Positions 1-9,403 of a stretch of DNA of 64,000 nucleotides are shown here, piece after piece. Within the stretch, counting starts at the first letter, position 1; each line of letters starts with the position of its first letter. Below the pieces are notes generated by a model. The model made no database searches. It was not told where the DNA came from and was given only the letters and a program-made list of their open reading frames with translations. The DNA is from Oligoflexia bacterium (lineage in GTDB: Bacteria; Bdellovibrionota; UBA1018): assembly GCA_023701205.1 (NCBI GenBank), contig JAMPXJ010000002.1, positions 207,105 through 271,104 on the forward strand, given 5' to 3'. A program made the position numbers and the translations under genes.

Positions 1-845
1 CCGATGCGCCGCGCGAGCCAGGCCGCCGCGGGCTGGGAGAGCCCCGCCAGGATATTCGCCCCGAAGAAGATGGCTCCCAGTTCGGCCGCGTCCGCGCCGA
101 AACGCCGGTGAAGCCAGTACGCGAGGAAGCTCTGGATCACGAACCCGCCCGCGAAGGCATCGAGCGAGAAAAGCGCCGAAAGCTTGAGGACCACGCGCGT
201 CGAGCGGTGCAGGCCCCAACGCTTCGCCAGCGGCGCGCTCTCCGGCCGCGCCGCCTCGATCGCGGGCGAGAGCAGGCGGAAACCCAGGCCCAGAACGAAG
301 CCGATCGCGACATAGATCCACAGTACGACCCGGTAGCTCTCGAGCGGCGTGGCGCCGCGCGACTGGAGCGCCTGCGCGAGCGCGCCCCCCAGCAGCGCGC
401 CAAACGCGGTCGAGAACGAGCCCGCGAGATTGTACCAGGCAAAAACGGAGGTCCGCTGCCGGTCCGGCACGAGCTGCGAAAGCCCCGCCTGCTCCACGGG
501 CAGGAACGGGCCGACCTCGTTTCCGCTCGGGCTGATGACGCCCACCGTGGCCGCAAGCAGCAGGAGCCAGAAGTTCCCCGTGAGCGAGAACACCACGCCC
601 GCGACGATCATGAGCCAGGCGCCGATGGCCAAGGTACGCCGGCGCCCGAGCCGGTCCGCGGCCGTCGTGAGCCAAAGCGAGATCGCCGTATCCCCGGCAA
701 GCGTCAGCGTGAGCAGAAGCCCGATCGCGCTCTCGTCGAGACCGATGGTCGTGAGATAGAGCACCAGGATGACCGAGAGCACGCCGTAGGCGAAGAGTCT
801 CGCCGAGCGGGTCAAGAAAAGGATCTTGGCGTCGCGCGTGAGCAT
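1..845 (-). CDS. MFS transporter (N-terminal part, runs off window start)
   Basis: Reading the minus strand from an ATG at 845 gives an open frame to the window edge. The first ~80 residues show two hydrophobic helices followed by ADRLGRRRTL, which matches the cytoplasmic loop 2-3 motif (motif A) of the major facilitator superfamily. The protein is therefore probably a 12-helix secondary transporter of the inner membrane; its substrate cannot be told. The start lies 7 nt after the RNase J stop codon, so the two are probably co-transcribed and translationally linked. The C-terminal part lies outside the window. Large plus-strand open frames over this region are GC-rich shadows. Confidence 0.8.
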   Translation of the reverse strand, partial: MLTRDAKILFLTRSARLFAYGVLSVILVLYLTTIGLDESAIGLLLTLTLAGDTAISLWLTTAADRLGRRRTLAIGAWLMIVAGVVFSLTGNFWLLLLAATVGVISPSGNEVGPFLPVEQAGLSQLVPDRQRTSVFAWYNLAGSFSTAFGALLGGALAQALQSRGATPLESYRVVLWIYVAIGFVLGLGFRLLSPAIEAARPESAPLAKRWGLHRSTRVVLKLSALFSLDAFAGGFVIQSFLAYWLHRRFGADAAELGAIFFGANILAGLSQPAAAWLARRI

Positions 846-852
846 CGGGAGA

Positions 853-2535
853 TCAGAGATCGAGGATCACAGGCAGCACGACGGGCTTCTTCCCGAGGTT
901 CGCGTTGAAGAAGCGGCGAAGCTCGACGCGAATCTCCTCCTGCAGGTCCATATGGACCGCTCCCCCTCGCAGCTCGTCTTCATAACGAATGATCACCCGA
1001 CGGGCGACATCGCGCGCCTCCTCGATGAGGAAGCCTTCAGTGCCCTCTGCTGCCAGCCCCTTGGAGATGATCTCCGGACCGGAGATGATCCGGCGGGTCT
1101 CGGCGTTTCGCACCAGGAGCGCGAAGACGATCCCGGTCTCGCCGATCTGGCGGCGCTCCTTGAGGACGAGCTTGGAGATGTCGTTGCCTTCGCGCCCTTC
1201 GATGAGGATCCGCGACTCTTCCATATGCTCCGTGATCGCGCAGGACTCCGGCGTGAGCTCGATGACGTCGCCGTTGACCGCGAGCACGACGTTGGCGTCC
1301 GGAACTCCCGTCTCCCTGCCCAGCGCCGCGTGATGCACGAGATGGCGGTACTCGCCATGGATCGGGATGAAGAAGCGCGGCTTCACGAGCTCGAGCATCT
1401 TCTTGAGCTCGGGGCGGGTCGCATGGCCCGAGACGTGGATGTCATGCACCGCCTCGTACAGGACCTCGGCGCCCTGCTTGAAAAGATTGTTGATCATCCG
1501 CCCGATCGCCTTCTCGTTGCCCGGGATGAACTTCGAGCTCATGACCACGAGATCGCCCTGCTGCAGCTTGAGCTGGCCGTGCTCGCCGTTGGCCATGCGG
1601 AGCAAGGCGGAGCGGTACTCGCCCTGGCTCCCCGTCGAGAGCACGATGATCCTGTCGCGCGGGTAGTTGCCGACCTGATCGAGCGAGATCAGCACGTCCT
1701 CGACGCCTTTGACGTAGCCGACCTGCGCGCCCAGGCGCGTGTTCTGCTCCATCGTGCGCCCGGCGAGCGCGACCTTCTTGCCGAGCTTGCCCGCGAGCTC
1801 GAAGACCTGCGCCATGCGCGCCACGTTCGAGGCGAACATCGAGACCACGGTCATCCCCTCGGCCGCGGCAAAGAGCCGCTCGAACGCCTGGTAGATGATG
1901 CTCTCGCTCATGCTGTGCTCGTGGCGCTCGACGTTGGTCGAGTCCGACATCAGCAGCAGCACGCCCTCCTCGCCCGAGCGGCCGAAGGCCTTGAGATCGA
2001 TCTCCTCGCCGACGAACGGCGTGGGGTCCATCTTGAAGTCCCCCGTGTGGATGATCTTCCCGACGGGCGTGTCGATGATCAGCGCGGCCGAATCCACGAT
2101 CGAGTGGTTCACCGAGACGGTCGTGATCTTGAAGTGCTTGAGCTCGATCTTCTGGCCCATCCGGAACGGGCGGAGCTCCGCCGTCTCGGTCAGGCCGTAT
2201 TCCTTGAAGCGCTCCTGGATCAGGAGCGAGGCGAAATTCGACGCATAGATCGGCGCGTGCAGCCCCGACTTGAGTGCGAACGGCAGCGCCCCCACGTGGT
2301 CCTCATGGCCGTGGGTGATGAAGTAGCCGCGGAGCTTCTCCTTGCGCTCGCGGAGATAGGTGAAATCCGGAATGCCGAACTCCACGCCGAAATGGTCGAG
2401 ATCCGAGAAGATGAGCCCGCAGTCCACGACGATCATCTCGTCGGCGTACTCCAGGATCATGCAGTTCATCCCGATCTCGCCCAAGCCCCCCAGCGGAATG
2501 ATCTTCAAGCTCTCGGTAGCGGCGGCTTTGGTCAC
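853..2535 (-). CDS. rnj: Ribonuclease J (metallo-beta-lactamase/beta-CASP RNase)
   Basis: A 560-residue protein beginning at the GTG at 2535 (VTKAAATESLK). Near the N-terminus are GGLGEIGMN and the metal-binding HGHEDHVGALP motif, followed by IHTGDF, the standard metallo-beta-lactamase metal ligands of RNase J. Length fits the family (about 550-600 residues). RNase J is a cytoplasmic endo- and 5'-3' exoribonuclease in mRNA decay and rRNA processing. The GTG overlaps the uridine kinase stop in a GTGA, which decides the start; the open frame extends upstream but that part is only the antisense-like shadow of the kinase gene. It is followed 7 nt later by the MFS gene. Confidence 0.93.
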   Translation of the reverse strand: MTKAAATESLKIIPLGGLGEIGMNCMILEYADEMIVVDCGLIFSDLDHFGVEFGIPDFTYLRERKEKLRGYFITHGHEDHVGALPFALKSGLHAPIYASNFASLLIQERFKEYGLTETAELRPFRMGQKIELKHFKITTVSVNHSIVDSAALIIDTPVGKIIHTGDFKMDPTPFVGEEIDLKAFGRSGEEGVLLLMSDSTNVERHEHSMSESIIYQAFERLFAAAEGMTVVSMFASNVARMAQVFELAGKLGKKVALAGRTMEQNTRLGAQVGYVKGVEDVLISLDQVGNYPRDRIIVLSTGSQGEYRSALLRMANGEHGQLKLQQGDLVVMSSKFIPGNEKAIGRMINNLFKQGAEVLYEAVHDIHVSGHATRPELKKMLELVKPRFFIPIHGEYRHLVHHAALGRETGVPDANVVLAVNGDVIELTPESCAITEHMEESRILIEGREGNDISKLVLKERRQIGETGIVFALLVRNAETRRIISGPEIISKGLAAEGTEGFLIEEARDVARRVIIRYEDELRGGAVHMDLQEEIRVELRRFFNANLGKKPVVLPVILDL

Positions 2536-3203
2536 GCGAACGGATCCTCCTGCGCCTGAAGCGCGGCAAGCCGGCTCGTGATCTGGGCCACGCGCGCGGC
2601 GACCGTGTCGGCGGCGATATCCGTCTCCTCGCCGACGGCGAGATCCGCGTACTGCCGCGTGGGCTCGAGGAACTCGTGGTGCATCGGCCGAACGGTGTCG
2701 TAATACTGGCGGATAATGCCGTCGAGGCTGCGCCCGCGCTCGCGGACATCGCGATGCAGGCGACGGATGAAGCGGATATCCGCCTCGACGTGCAGAAAGA
2801 CCTTGAGATCGAAGAGATTGCGGATCTCGGCGTCCCAGAGCGCGAAGATTCCCTCGACGATGATCGTGCGGCACGGCCCGATCAGCTCCGTCTCGGCCTT
2901 GCGGCGGCTCGTCCGGAAGTCATAGATGGGCACGGCCACCTGCTCGCCGGCCTTGAGGCGCCGCAGATGGTCCTTCAGCAGCGGCCAGTCGAAGGCATCC
3001 GGATGGTCGAAGTTCGGTTCGCCGTGCACGCGGATGTGCGAAGGCGGCGACGGAAGATAGTAATGATCCTGATGGAGCAGCGCGACCGTCGGGTCGCTCA
3101 CCCGTTGGATGACCTTCTTGGCGAACGTGGTTTTTCCGGAGCCGGAGCCGCCGGCGATGCCGATCAGAAACAAGCGAGCCTCACTTTTTGCCCCTTCTAA
3201 CAT
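2532..3203 (-). CDS. udk: Uridine kinase
   Basis: About 223 residues from the ATG at 3203 (MLEGAKSEARLF). The Walker A motif GIAGGSGSGKTT sits about 20 residues in, followed by the uridine kinase features HQDHYY, NFDHPDAFDW and IVEGIFAL. The enzyme phosphorylates uridine and cytidine in pyrimidine salvage. An ATG further upstream (3308) exists but would add a non-homologous extension inside the transglycosylase gene; the chosen start still overlaps that gene by 23 nt. The 3' end overlaps rnj by 4 nt. Confidence 0.9.
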   Translation of the reverse strand: MLEGAKSEARLFLIGIAGGSGSGKTTFAKKVIQRVSDPTVALLHQDHYYLPSPPSHIRVHGEPNFDHPDAFDWPLLKDHLRRLKAGEQVAVPIYDFRTSRRKAETELIGPCRTIIVEGIFALWDAEIRNLFDLKVFLHVEADIRFIRRLHRDVRERGRSLDGIIRQYYDTVRPMHHEFLEPTRQYADLAVGEETDIAADTVAARVAQITSRLAALQAQEDPFA

Positions 3204-4449
3204 ACTTCGAGGCGCCCTGCCCCCGAAGTTGCAGTTGCGCTCGCCGCTTGTACAGGGCCGGAATTTTTTCATAGCCCGCCAAAAAGACCCGGGCCGCTCC
3301 CCCGGCATCCGCTCCAGCGAGCTGCCTGCCGGAGGGGACTCGAAGGCGGTAACCCGCCGGAATCAGCAACTTTCCTTCCAGTACCGCGTCCGTAAGACCT
3401 GGATTCAGGGCCATCAGCGCGTCCTCGTCGAGCTTCAGGAAGCGCCGCAGGTCCTTGAAGCCGATGAAATCGGGAATCCTGACCTCGAAGGAGCCCTGGG
3501 GCGCCTCCCGTTCCAACTTGCCGAAGTAGCGCTCGGAATTCCGCTCGACCTCGACCGCGGCCAGGAGCTCGGCGTAAAAATTCGAGCTCGCGAAGCCGAA
3601 GGTTCGGCCCCGATAGTTTCCGACCAGCTCGTTGATGTCATCGGATCCGACCGAACGAACCGCGCGCATCATGCCCTTGCGCCCATGATTGTAGGCGGTC
3701 ACGGCCAACGGCCAGCGCCCCAGCGACTCGTAGTTGAGCTTCAAAAGCTTGGCCGCGGCTTCGGTGGCCCGGATGGGGTCATTGCGCTCGTCCACCGCTT
3801 CGTCGACCCGAAGGAAAAGTCTCCCCGTCGAGCGCATGAACTGCCAGATCCCGCTCGCGCCGACCTTCGAGCGCGCCTGGAAATTGAAGCTGCTCTCGAC
3901 GAAGGGCAGGCGGGTCAGCTCCACGGGAACGCCCTCGCGCCTGAAAATCTCCTCCATTTCCGCCAGATAGCGGCCGGAGGATTTCAGCCCTTGGAGGAAG
4001 CTGTCCTTCTGCCCCAGCTGGAAGCGCAGGCGCTTGCGATGGGCCGCGTTCAGGTACTTGTTGGGCTCGTGGATATCCGCGAAAAGCGCCACCACGCGCT
4101 TTTCGTCCTCCGTGAGCTTCGCCGGATCGAGCCGGGCGGGGTCACCCTCCTTGCGATGGAGCGAGAGAAGCACGTCGCGCCACTTGCGCTTGGCGGCGCG
4201 CCCTGCCGAAGAAGCGACCACCTCATAAACGCGATCGACGTATTTGGAATCGTGGATCACGCCTTGTTGGGTGGTATATTCTGAGTAGATGCGCACCCAG
4301 AAATCCACGTTCTTGCGGAGCCTGCTCTCCGGGCCCGGGCTTTCGAGCACCGGGTCGGCGGGCGGGGCGCTGTCGCAAGGCATGGCCCACAGAAAACCCA
4401 GCACCGGAAAGAACAGAAAAAGAGCTCGCGAAAAGAACATGGTGTCCAT
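3181..4449 (-). CDS. Lytic transglycosylase, MltD-like, with LysM-like tail
   Basis: About 422 residues. A signal peptide (MDTMFFSRALFLFFPVLGF...) leads to a long N-terminal region, then an SLT domain around residues 175-330: LPFVESSFN carries the catalytic Glu, with GIWQFM and AVTAYNHG as the other family motifs. The C-terminal ~60 residues (IPDFIGFKDLRRFLKLDEDAL... LLIPAGYRLRVP) resemble a divergent LysM. The protein should cleave peptidoglycan glycan strands in the periplasm. Starts at 4449 or 4440 are both possible. Its 5' end overlaps the divergent binding-protein gene, so the two promoters must lie within each other's coding region. Confidence 0.85.
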   Translation of the reverse strand: MDTMFFSRALFLFFPVLGFLWAMPCDSAPPADPVLESPGPESRLRKNVDFWVRIYSEYTTQQGVIHDSKYVDRVYEVVASSAGRAAKRKWRDVLLSLHRKEGDPARLDPAKLTEDEKRVVALFADIHEPNKYLNAAHRKRLRFQLGQKDSFLQGLKSSGRYLAEMEEIFRREGVPVELTRLPFVESSFNFQARSKVGASGIWQFMRSTGRLFLRVDEAVDERNDPIRATEAAAKLLKLNYESLGRWPLAVTAYNHGRKGMMRAVRSVGSDDINELVGNYRGRTFGFASSNFYAELLAAVEVERNSERYFGKLEREAPQGSFEVRIPDFIGFKDLRRFLKLDEDALMALNPGLTDAVLEGKLLIPAGYRLRVPSGRQLAGADAGGAARVFLAGYEKIPALYKRRAQLQLRGQGASKYVRRGKK

Positions 4450-5968
4450 CCATGGTAGAGGGCCCGCGCTAGGCGGTAAAGTGCTTTGGGCTTTTTGCCT
4501 TCTCGGCCTGAGCGTCCCGGCTCTCGCCACCGAGCCGATCCGGATCCTGCTGGATCAGACCCCGGCCACCCTGAATCCCCGAGGAACGCTTGATGCGGCC
4601 GGCCAAAGGATTAACGCCCTGATTTTCCGCGGACTCACGCGGATCGATTCCGATCTCCAGCCCCAACCCGATCTGGCCGAGTCCTGGTCGGTCCAGAACT
4701 CCGGGCGCGTCTGGAAATTCCGGATCCGACCCGAGCTGCGGGATCACGCGGGCCGCACCATCGACGCGCGCCAGATCGCCGCCTGCCTGGAGAATTATCG
4801 CACCGGCAAGCCCGTCTCCCCGCTGCGGGGCTCGTTCCCCCACTGGAAGGGCACCGAATCCGATTCCTTCCAGGTCACGATCCGCCTCGAGAAACCCGAT
4901 CCTTACCTTCCCCGCAATATCTCGCTGCTGCGCTACTTCATCGTGAGCGGCGCTGAGCGGCCCTGCGCCGAGCCCGCGCCGGATGCGGAGGTGATCGGCA
5001 GCGGGCTTTACCGCCCGGAGCACTGGGATCTTTCGCCGGAGAGCCACTTCCTGCTCCAACCGACGGCGCTCGCGAGCGGACGGCGGCCGGTGGATTTCCT
5101 TTTCATCCACGACGACAACACCAAGGCCCTGAAGCTCATCCGCGGGGAGATCGACGCGATCCAGAACTCCATCTCGCTCACCAAGACGCGCTGGCTTCAG
5201 CAGGATTACGCCGACCGCTTCCGGAGCCTCGAGCGCGAGGGCGTGAGCGTAAGCTATCTCGCCTACAACATGAACGACCCGCTGTTACGCCGCCGCGAGC
5301 TTCGCAGGGCGATCGCCCTGGCTCTGGATCGCGAGTCGATCGTGCGTCACAAGCACCTGGGCTTCACCTCCCTGGCGGGCAGCCTGCTTTCGCCTCTGCT
5401 TCCCGAAAGCCATCAGGTCCCGTTCGCCTACGATCCTCGCGCGGCCGAAGCCCTGCTCGAACAGGCCGGGTTCCCGCGCGGCAAGGACGGGTTCCGCCTG
5501 GAGCTGCGCTACAAGTCGACGCCCGTCCGGGAGGGAATCGAGACCGCCCTGCTTTTCCAGGAGATGCTCGCGAAAGTGGGCATCCGCCTCAGGGTCGACG
5601 TGGTCGAGCCCGCCGTCTTTCTCGCGTCGGTCCGACGGGGGCATTTCCAGCTTTATTCTTCGCGCTGGCTCGGCGTCGCCGATGGATCGATCCTTTACAA
5701 CACGCTTCATTCGGGCCAGGCGCAAAATCGCGTCGCCTACGGGAATCCCGAGATGGACCGGCTGCTCGAGCAGGCGATCGCCGAGCCCGAGGCCTCGCGC
5801 CGCATCCCGCTCCTGCGACGCGTGCAGGAGCTCGCGGGCGAGGAACTTCCTTATCTGCCGCTCTGGTACTGGGGCAACGCCCTGATCCTGCGCAAGGGAC
5901 TTGTGGGAATCGAAGCCCGCGACCTCTCGCTCAGCGGAGGGCTGGAACCCCTGACCCGCCTGAGGTAG
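4439..5968 (+). CDS. ABC transporter periplasmic binding protein, peptide/oligopeptide family (SBP_bac_5)
   Basis: Up to 509 residues. A signal peptide (VLWAFCLLGLSVPALA) precedes the mature start TEPIRILLDQTPATLNP. The domain order is that of DppA/OppA-like proteins: NALIFRGLTRID near the N-terminus, LAESWSV, then ALALDRESIVRH and PLLPESH in the second lobe. The ligand is probably a peptide or other small organic compound taken up by a partner permease that is not in this window. The ATG at 4439 is used here; a GTG at 4481 would give a more compact signal peptide. It lies divergently to the transglycosylase and 10 nt before rsmE, so it may be co-transcribed with it. Confidence 0.85.
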   Translation: MVSIHGRGPALGGKVLWAFCLLGLSVPALATEPIRILLDQTPATLNPRGTLDAAGQRINALIFRGLTRIDSDLQPQPDLAESWSVQNSGRVWKFRIRPELRDHAGRTIDARQIAACLENYRTGKPVSPLRGSFPHWKGTESDSFQVTIRLEKPDPYLPRNISLLRYFIVSGAERPCAEPAPDAEVIGSGLYRPEHWDLSPESHFLLQPTALASGRRPVDFLFIHDDNTKALKLIRGEIDAIQNSISLTKTRWLQQDYADRFRSLEREGVSVSYLAYNMNDPLLRRRELRRAIALALDRESIVRHKHLGFTSLAGSLLSPLLPESHQVPFAYDPRAAEALLEQAGFPRGKDGFRLELRYKSTPVREGIETALLFQEMLAKVGIRLRVDVVEPAVFLASVRRGHFQLYSSRWLGVADGSILYNTLHSGQAQNRVAYGNPEMDRLLEQAIAEPEASRRIPLLRRVQELAGEELPYLPLWYWGNALILRKGLVGIEARDLSLSGGLEPLTRLR

Positions 5969-5978
5969 ATTACGAGGG

Positions 5979-6755
5979 ATGAAACGCGTCCTCGCTCCCC
6001 AGCTCCCCTCGCCCGGACATCCCGTCAGGCTGGCCGCCTCCGAAGCCGACCACGCCACGAAGGTCTTGCGCCTGCGCGACGGCGATCGCGTCGAAGCGCT
6101 CGACGGCAAGGGGCACGCCGCGACCGTCACGTTGCGCACGCGCGGTGGCGGCGGCGACGTTTTCATCGAATACCTCGAAGCCGCGGCCTCGCTTGCGAAT
6201 GCGGCGACCCTCCCCCCGCTCACGCTCGAGCTTGCGATCCTCAAAGGGGACGCGATGGAATGGGTCATCGAAAAGGCCGTCGAGCTCGGCGTGCGCACCC
6301 TCATCCCGACGGAGACCGCCCACACCGTCGTGCAGCTCTCGCACAAGGGTCCCGAGGTCTTTCGCCAGCGCTGGCAGAAGATCGCCGACCAGGCGCTCAA
6401 GCAATGCGGCCGGCTCGAAGCCATGCGGATCGAAACTCCGATGAGCCTCGAGGACGTCCTGCTTCGCCATCCCGCCTCGCCCGAGTCGCCCCGCCTCTGG
6501 TGTGATGAGGGCGGACGCGAGGAGCTTCCTTACCTTCCGGATTGGGTTGCGAAAAATTCCGAAAAGTTAAAGAATTACGGAGAGCTTCGCCTTCTCATCG
6601 GGCCCGAGGGCGGCTGGAGCGCCCTGGAACGCGAGCTCCTTTCACGAAGCGCGCCCGGAACGTCGCGGATGAGCCTGGGACCCTGGGTGCTTCGCGCCGA
6701 AACCGCGGCGATCTTCGGGATCAGCTGGCTGACGGGGGCCTGGCGCCGCCCTTGA
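5979..6755 (+). CDS. rsmE: 16S rRNA (uracil1498-N3)-methyltransferase RsmE
   Basis: 258 residues, close to the usual ~245. The C-terminal SPOUT knot motifs are clear: LLIGPEGGWS and LGPWVLRAETAA, the SAM-binding loops of RsmE. The central ELAILKGDAMEWVIEKAVELGV segment is also typical. It methylates U1498 of 16S rRNA in the decoding region. A GAGGG ribosome-binding site precedes the ATG. Confidence 0.93.
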   Translation: MKRVLAPQLPSPGHPVRLAASEADHATKVLRLRDGDRVEALDGKGHAATVTLRTRGGGGDVFIEYLEAAASLANAATLPPLTLELAILKGDAMEWVIEKAVELGVRTLIPTETAHTVVQLSHKGPEVFRQRWQKIADQALKQCGRLEAMRIETPMSLEDVLLRHPASPESPRLWCDEGGREELPYLPDWVAKNSEKLKNYGELRLLIGPEGGWSALERELLSRSAPGTSRMSLGPWVLRAETAAIFGISWLTGAWRRP

Positions 6756-6794
6756 CAAAGGCGCTCCGAGAAGTGAAGTCTTTCGAGAGGTTTT

Positions 6795-7553
6795 ATGAAA
6801 ACGACCCAAGGCCAGTCTCCACGACCTTTCCCGGCTTCCGGTTCCGCGGGCTCTCACGAAGAGATCGAGCTGGTTTTCCGTCCGATCACCTCGGGCCTGG
6901 GCTTCCACCCTTTTTCCGACGGAATGCCTTACGCGCCGATTTCGCAGAAACCCCAGACTGGCTTCCGCCCGCCGGCCCCGATGGGCACTGGCGCGGTTTC
7001 GGCCGGCACGCCGAGCTTCGCAAGCCAGCTGCCTCCGCTTTCCGCGCGGCCGATCCCTCGTGTCTCGGTTCCGGTCGCGCAGCCCAGGCCGAACCCTGAG
7101 GCCGCGCTGAACGTCGCGAACCCGCTTCCGGTCCCGCACCCCGAATACGGCTTCGTCTACCTGCTCAAGCGCGCGTTCGCGTACGCGATCGACTCGGCGC
7201 TCAATCTCGCGCTCTGCGGCGGCGCGCTCAGCATGGCCCTGCTCGAGCAGAGCCTCAAGCCCGAGCTGCTGCTCAATCCGGGCGTGATCCTGGTTTCGGT
7301 GCTGTTTTTCGCCTTCTTCAACTGGGCGATCGTCACCGCGCAGGAGATCGCCTTCGGCACGAGCCTGGGCAAGCGCCTTTTCCGCCTGGCGGTGAACGGT
7401 CCCACCTCGGCCATCTTTCTGCGCGCGTTCTTCTTTCTTCCGAGCGCGGGTTTTTTCGGCGCGGGACTGCTTTGGAGCGTGCTCGACCGGCGCAAGCGCT
7501 GCTGGCACGACCTGATCGTCGACCTCCAGCCCAGCGAGATCGCGCGGCTGTGA
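6795..7553 (+). CDS. RDD family membrane protein
   Basis: 252 residues. The first ~115 residues are proline-rich and low in secondary-structure signals. The rest starts with [19 protein letters not shown], with the Arg and Asp spacing of the RDD domain, and has three to four hydrophobic segments. The final [21 protein letters not shown] contains the R-x-x-W-H-D pattern commonly seen at the end of RDD proteins. Function of the family is not settled (some members act in ion or osmotic tolerance). An AGAGG site precedes the ATG. The stop overlaps the next gene by GTGA. Confidence 0.8.
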   Translation: MKTTQGQSPRPFPASGSAGSHEEIELVFRPITSGLGFHPFSDGMPYAPISQKPQTGFRPPAPMGTGAVSAGTPSFASQLPPLSARPIPRVSVPVAQPRPNPEAALNVANPLPVPHPEYGFVYLLKRAFAYAIDSALNLALCGGALSMALLEQSLKPELLLNPGVILVSVLFFAFFNWAIVTAQEIAFGTSLGKRLFRLAVNGPTSAIFLRAFFFLPSAGFFGAGLLWSVLDRRKRCWHDLIVDLQPSEIARL

Positions 7554-8044
7554 GCGCTCCCACTCCGATTCGCGCCAAAATCAAGTCACAGGACACGCTC
7601 GAGCGACTTCTCGCGCCCGCGCGCCGCCGCGGCCGCAAGGTCGTTTTCACCAACGGGTGCTTTGACCTGCTCCATAAAGGCCACGTCCGTTATCTGGAAA
7701 AGGCGCGCAAGCTCGGTGACATCCTCGTCGTGGCGCTGAACTCCGACGATTCCGTGCGGCGCCTCAAAGGCCCCGACCGCCCGCTCAACCGCCTGGAGGA
7801 TCGCGCCGAGGTCATGGCCGCGCTGGGCTTCGTCGACTTCGTGACCTGGTTCGGCGAGGACACCCCGCAGGCCATCATCCGCAAGCTCCGACCCGATATC
7901 TTCGTCAAAGGCGGCGATTACAAGATAGCCGACCTGCCCGAGGCTCCCGACGTGCGCGCGGGCGGCGGGCGCATCCGGATCATTCCGTTCGTGGCGGGGC
8001 AGAGCACGACCGGCATCATCGGCCGCGCGCGCAAGAAGGACTGA
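7550..8044 (+). CDS. rfaE2: D-glycero-beta-D-manno-heptose 1-phosphate adenylyltransferase
   Basis: 164 residues from the GTG at 7550. [21 protein letters not shown] contains the HxGH nucleotidyltransferase signature, followed by [18 protein letters not shown] and FVKGGDY, all typical of the C-terminal half of HldE. Here it is a stand-alone enzyme without the fused kinase. It makes ADP-heptose for the lipopolysaccharide inner core, fitting a Gram-negative cell. The kinase partner is not in the window. The start overlaps the RDD gene stop in GTGA, so translation is probably coupled. Confidence 0.92.
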   Translation: MSAPTPIRAKIKSQDTLERLLAPARRRGRKVVFTNGCFDLLHKGHVRYLEKARKLGDILVVALNSDDSVRRLKGPDRPLNRLEDRAEVMAALGFVDFVTWFGEDTPQAIIRKLRPDIFVKGGDYKIADLPEAPDVRAGGGRIRIIPFVAGQSTTGIIGRARKKD

Positions 8045-8058
8045 GCTTTTCCGCTCAG
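8041..8058. terminator. Short hairpin spanning two convergent stop codons
   Basis: CTGAGC, six-base loop TTTTCC, GCTCAG. The stems contain the stop codons of rfaE2 and of the convergent PRC-barrel gene. There is no T-run, so it is at most a weak bidirectional terminator. Confidence 0.3.
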
Positions 8059-8813
8059 GCCGCCTTCCCGGCCTCCCAGTAGCCGCGTTTTCGATAGTGA
8101 CGGTGCAGCTTTTCCTCGAATTCACGATCGACGGGATATTTGGGACTGTAGAAGGGGCCGCTCCGGATCGTCGCGCGCGAGAGATCCGTCCGGAGCTTCC
8201 GTTGATGCCAGCTCAGCGAGTCGATCCATGACGGCGAAACCAGCGTTTTCTTGCTCGGCCACCAGCTCGCCGTGTCGATCACGAGATAGCGGATCACCCA
8301 GCTGCGCGGCTCGATCAGAAAGTCCTCCACATCGCCGAATTCCCCGTCAATGGCCTCGATGCCGTAACCCAGGACATCCTCGGCTGAAAACAGATGGGGA
8401 TCCGCCTCGGCCCGGGCGGGAGCTCCGCGACCCGCGCCGCGGATCGGCAGGCCCGCAGGTTCAGGCGCGACGCCCCAGACCCCGGCGCCCGTCCAATAGT
8501 AGGGCCATTTGAAATAATCGAAATACGTCCGCTCCATCTCCCGCGTCACCGGCCGCTGGGTGTCGATCGAGGGGCTCTCCTCGACATGCTCGCGGCTCAG
8601 GATGAGGTCGATCTGCCGCTCCTCGTCCCTGACCGTCTTGACGGAGATCGGCGAAATCACCACCGTGCGGCCGCTCAGCCAGCCGCCGGTGTTCACCACA
8701 AGGTAGCGGACGGCCCATTTCTCGTCGTCGAAAAGGAAGTCCGTGACGGACCCGATCTCGCCATCCAGCGCGCGAAGACCGAAACCTTCCAGCTTACGGA
8801 GCGAATGCAGCAT
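8055..8813 (-). CDS. Tandem PRC-barrel domain protein
   Basis: 252 residues with two PRC-barrel units. Unit 1 is about residues 8-75 (GLRALDGEIGSVTDFLFDD... VRYLVVNTGGWLSGR), unit 2 about 140-205 (GYGIEAIDGEFGDVEDFLI... IRYLVIDTASWWPSK). Between them is a Trp/Tyr-rich stretch (YFDYFKWPYYWTGAG). No signal peptide or membrane helix is seen. Similar two-barrel proteins are common in soil and aquatic proteobacteria and are often stress-associated; the biochemical role is unknown. Neighbours on the same strand are two small membrane proteins. Confidence 0.75.
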   Translation of the reverse strand: MLHSLRKLEGFGLRALDGEIGSVTDFLFDDEKWAVRYLVVNTGGWLSGRTVVISPISVKTVRDEERQIDLILSREHVEESPSIDTQRPVTREMERTYFDYFKWPYYWTGAGVWGVAPEPAGLPIRGAGRGAPARAEADPHLFSAEDVLGYGIEAIDGEFGDVEDFLIEPRSWVIRYLVIDTASWWPSKKTLVSPSWIDSLSWHQRKLRTDLSRATIRSGPFYSPKYPVDREFEEKLHRHYRKRGYWEAGKAA

Positions 8814-8884
8814 CGTGGCCTCTCATCGGTTTGAAAGACAGAGAGGCAAATCACGTACCGCCGTCAGGCGGTGCGGCCGTCCGC

Positions 8885-9397
8885 TCAGCGCCGGATCACG
8901 CGATCGAAGAATGCGACCGAGGTCAGCGCCACGCCGAAAACGAGGCAAACCGGGAAGGCCGCGGCTGAAGAGACCTCCGCCGCCAAGATCGGGCGGAACG
9001 ACTGCAGGAAAAGGTTCCAGAGAAAGATCCAGCTGAAGGTTCCCCAGACCAGGCCGATCAGCAGAAGCGCCTGCAGGGAGTTCGTGCGCGCGAAATTCGC
9101 ATAAAGCACGCCGAAGATCACCGAAAGGACCTCGAACACGAGAAGTCCACCCAGGATCGCGCCGAAGTGCGCTCCCAGATACGTCGCCTCCGGGCCCAGC
9201 ACGATGGTCGCCATGAGCTTGACCGGGAACCAAAACTCCTGCCCGCCCACCGCGGCCACGAGCATCGCGAAAACCAGCGCGATCAGTCCGGCGAAAGCGC
9301 CCGCAAGCGCACCGGCAATCCAGCGCGTCGGGTCGCGGCGCAGGAAGGTCTCGATGAGATTCATGTCAAAATCGTCTTGCGAATGCGAGGCGTGCAT
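8885..9397 (-). CDS. Hypothetical four-helix membrane protein
   Basis: 170 residues, or 159 if translation starts at the inner ATG at 9364 (MNLIETFLRRDPTRW). Four hydrophobic segments are visible (about 30-50, 70-105, 115-135 and 145-165), and the end is basic (DRVIRR). I do not recognise the family. It follows the next membrane-protein gene by 6 nt, suggesting a two-gene unit that may be transcribed together with the PRC-barrel gene. The two proteins have similar size and layout but I see no clear sequence repeat between them. Confidence 0.65.
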   Translation of the reverse strand: MHASHSQDDFDMNLIETFLRRDPTRWIAGALAGAFAGLIALVFAMLVAAVGGQEFWFPVKLMATIVLGPEATYLGAHFGAILGGLLVFEVLSVIFGVLYANFARTNSLQALLLIGLVWGTFSWIFLWNLFLQSFRPILAAEVSSAAAFPVCLVFGVALTSVAFFDRVIRR

Positions 9398-9403
9398 AAA
9401 GGT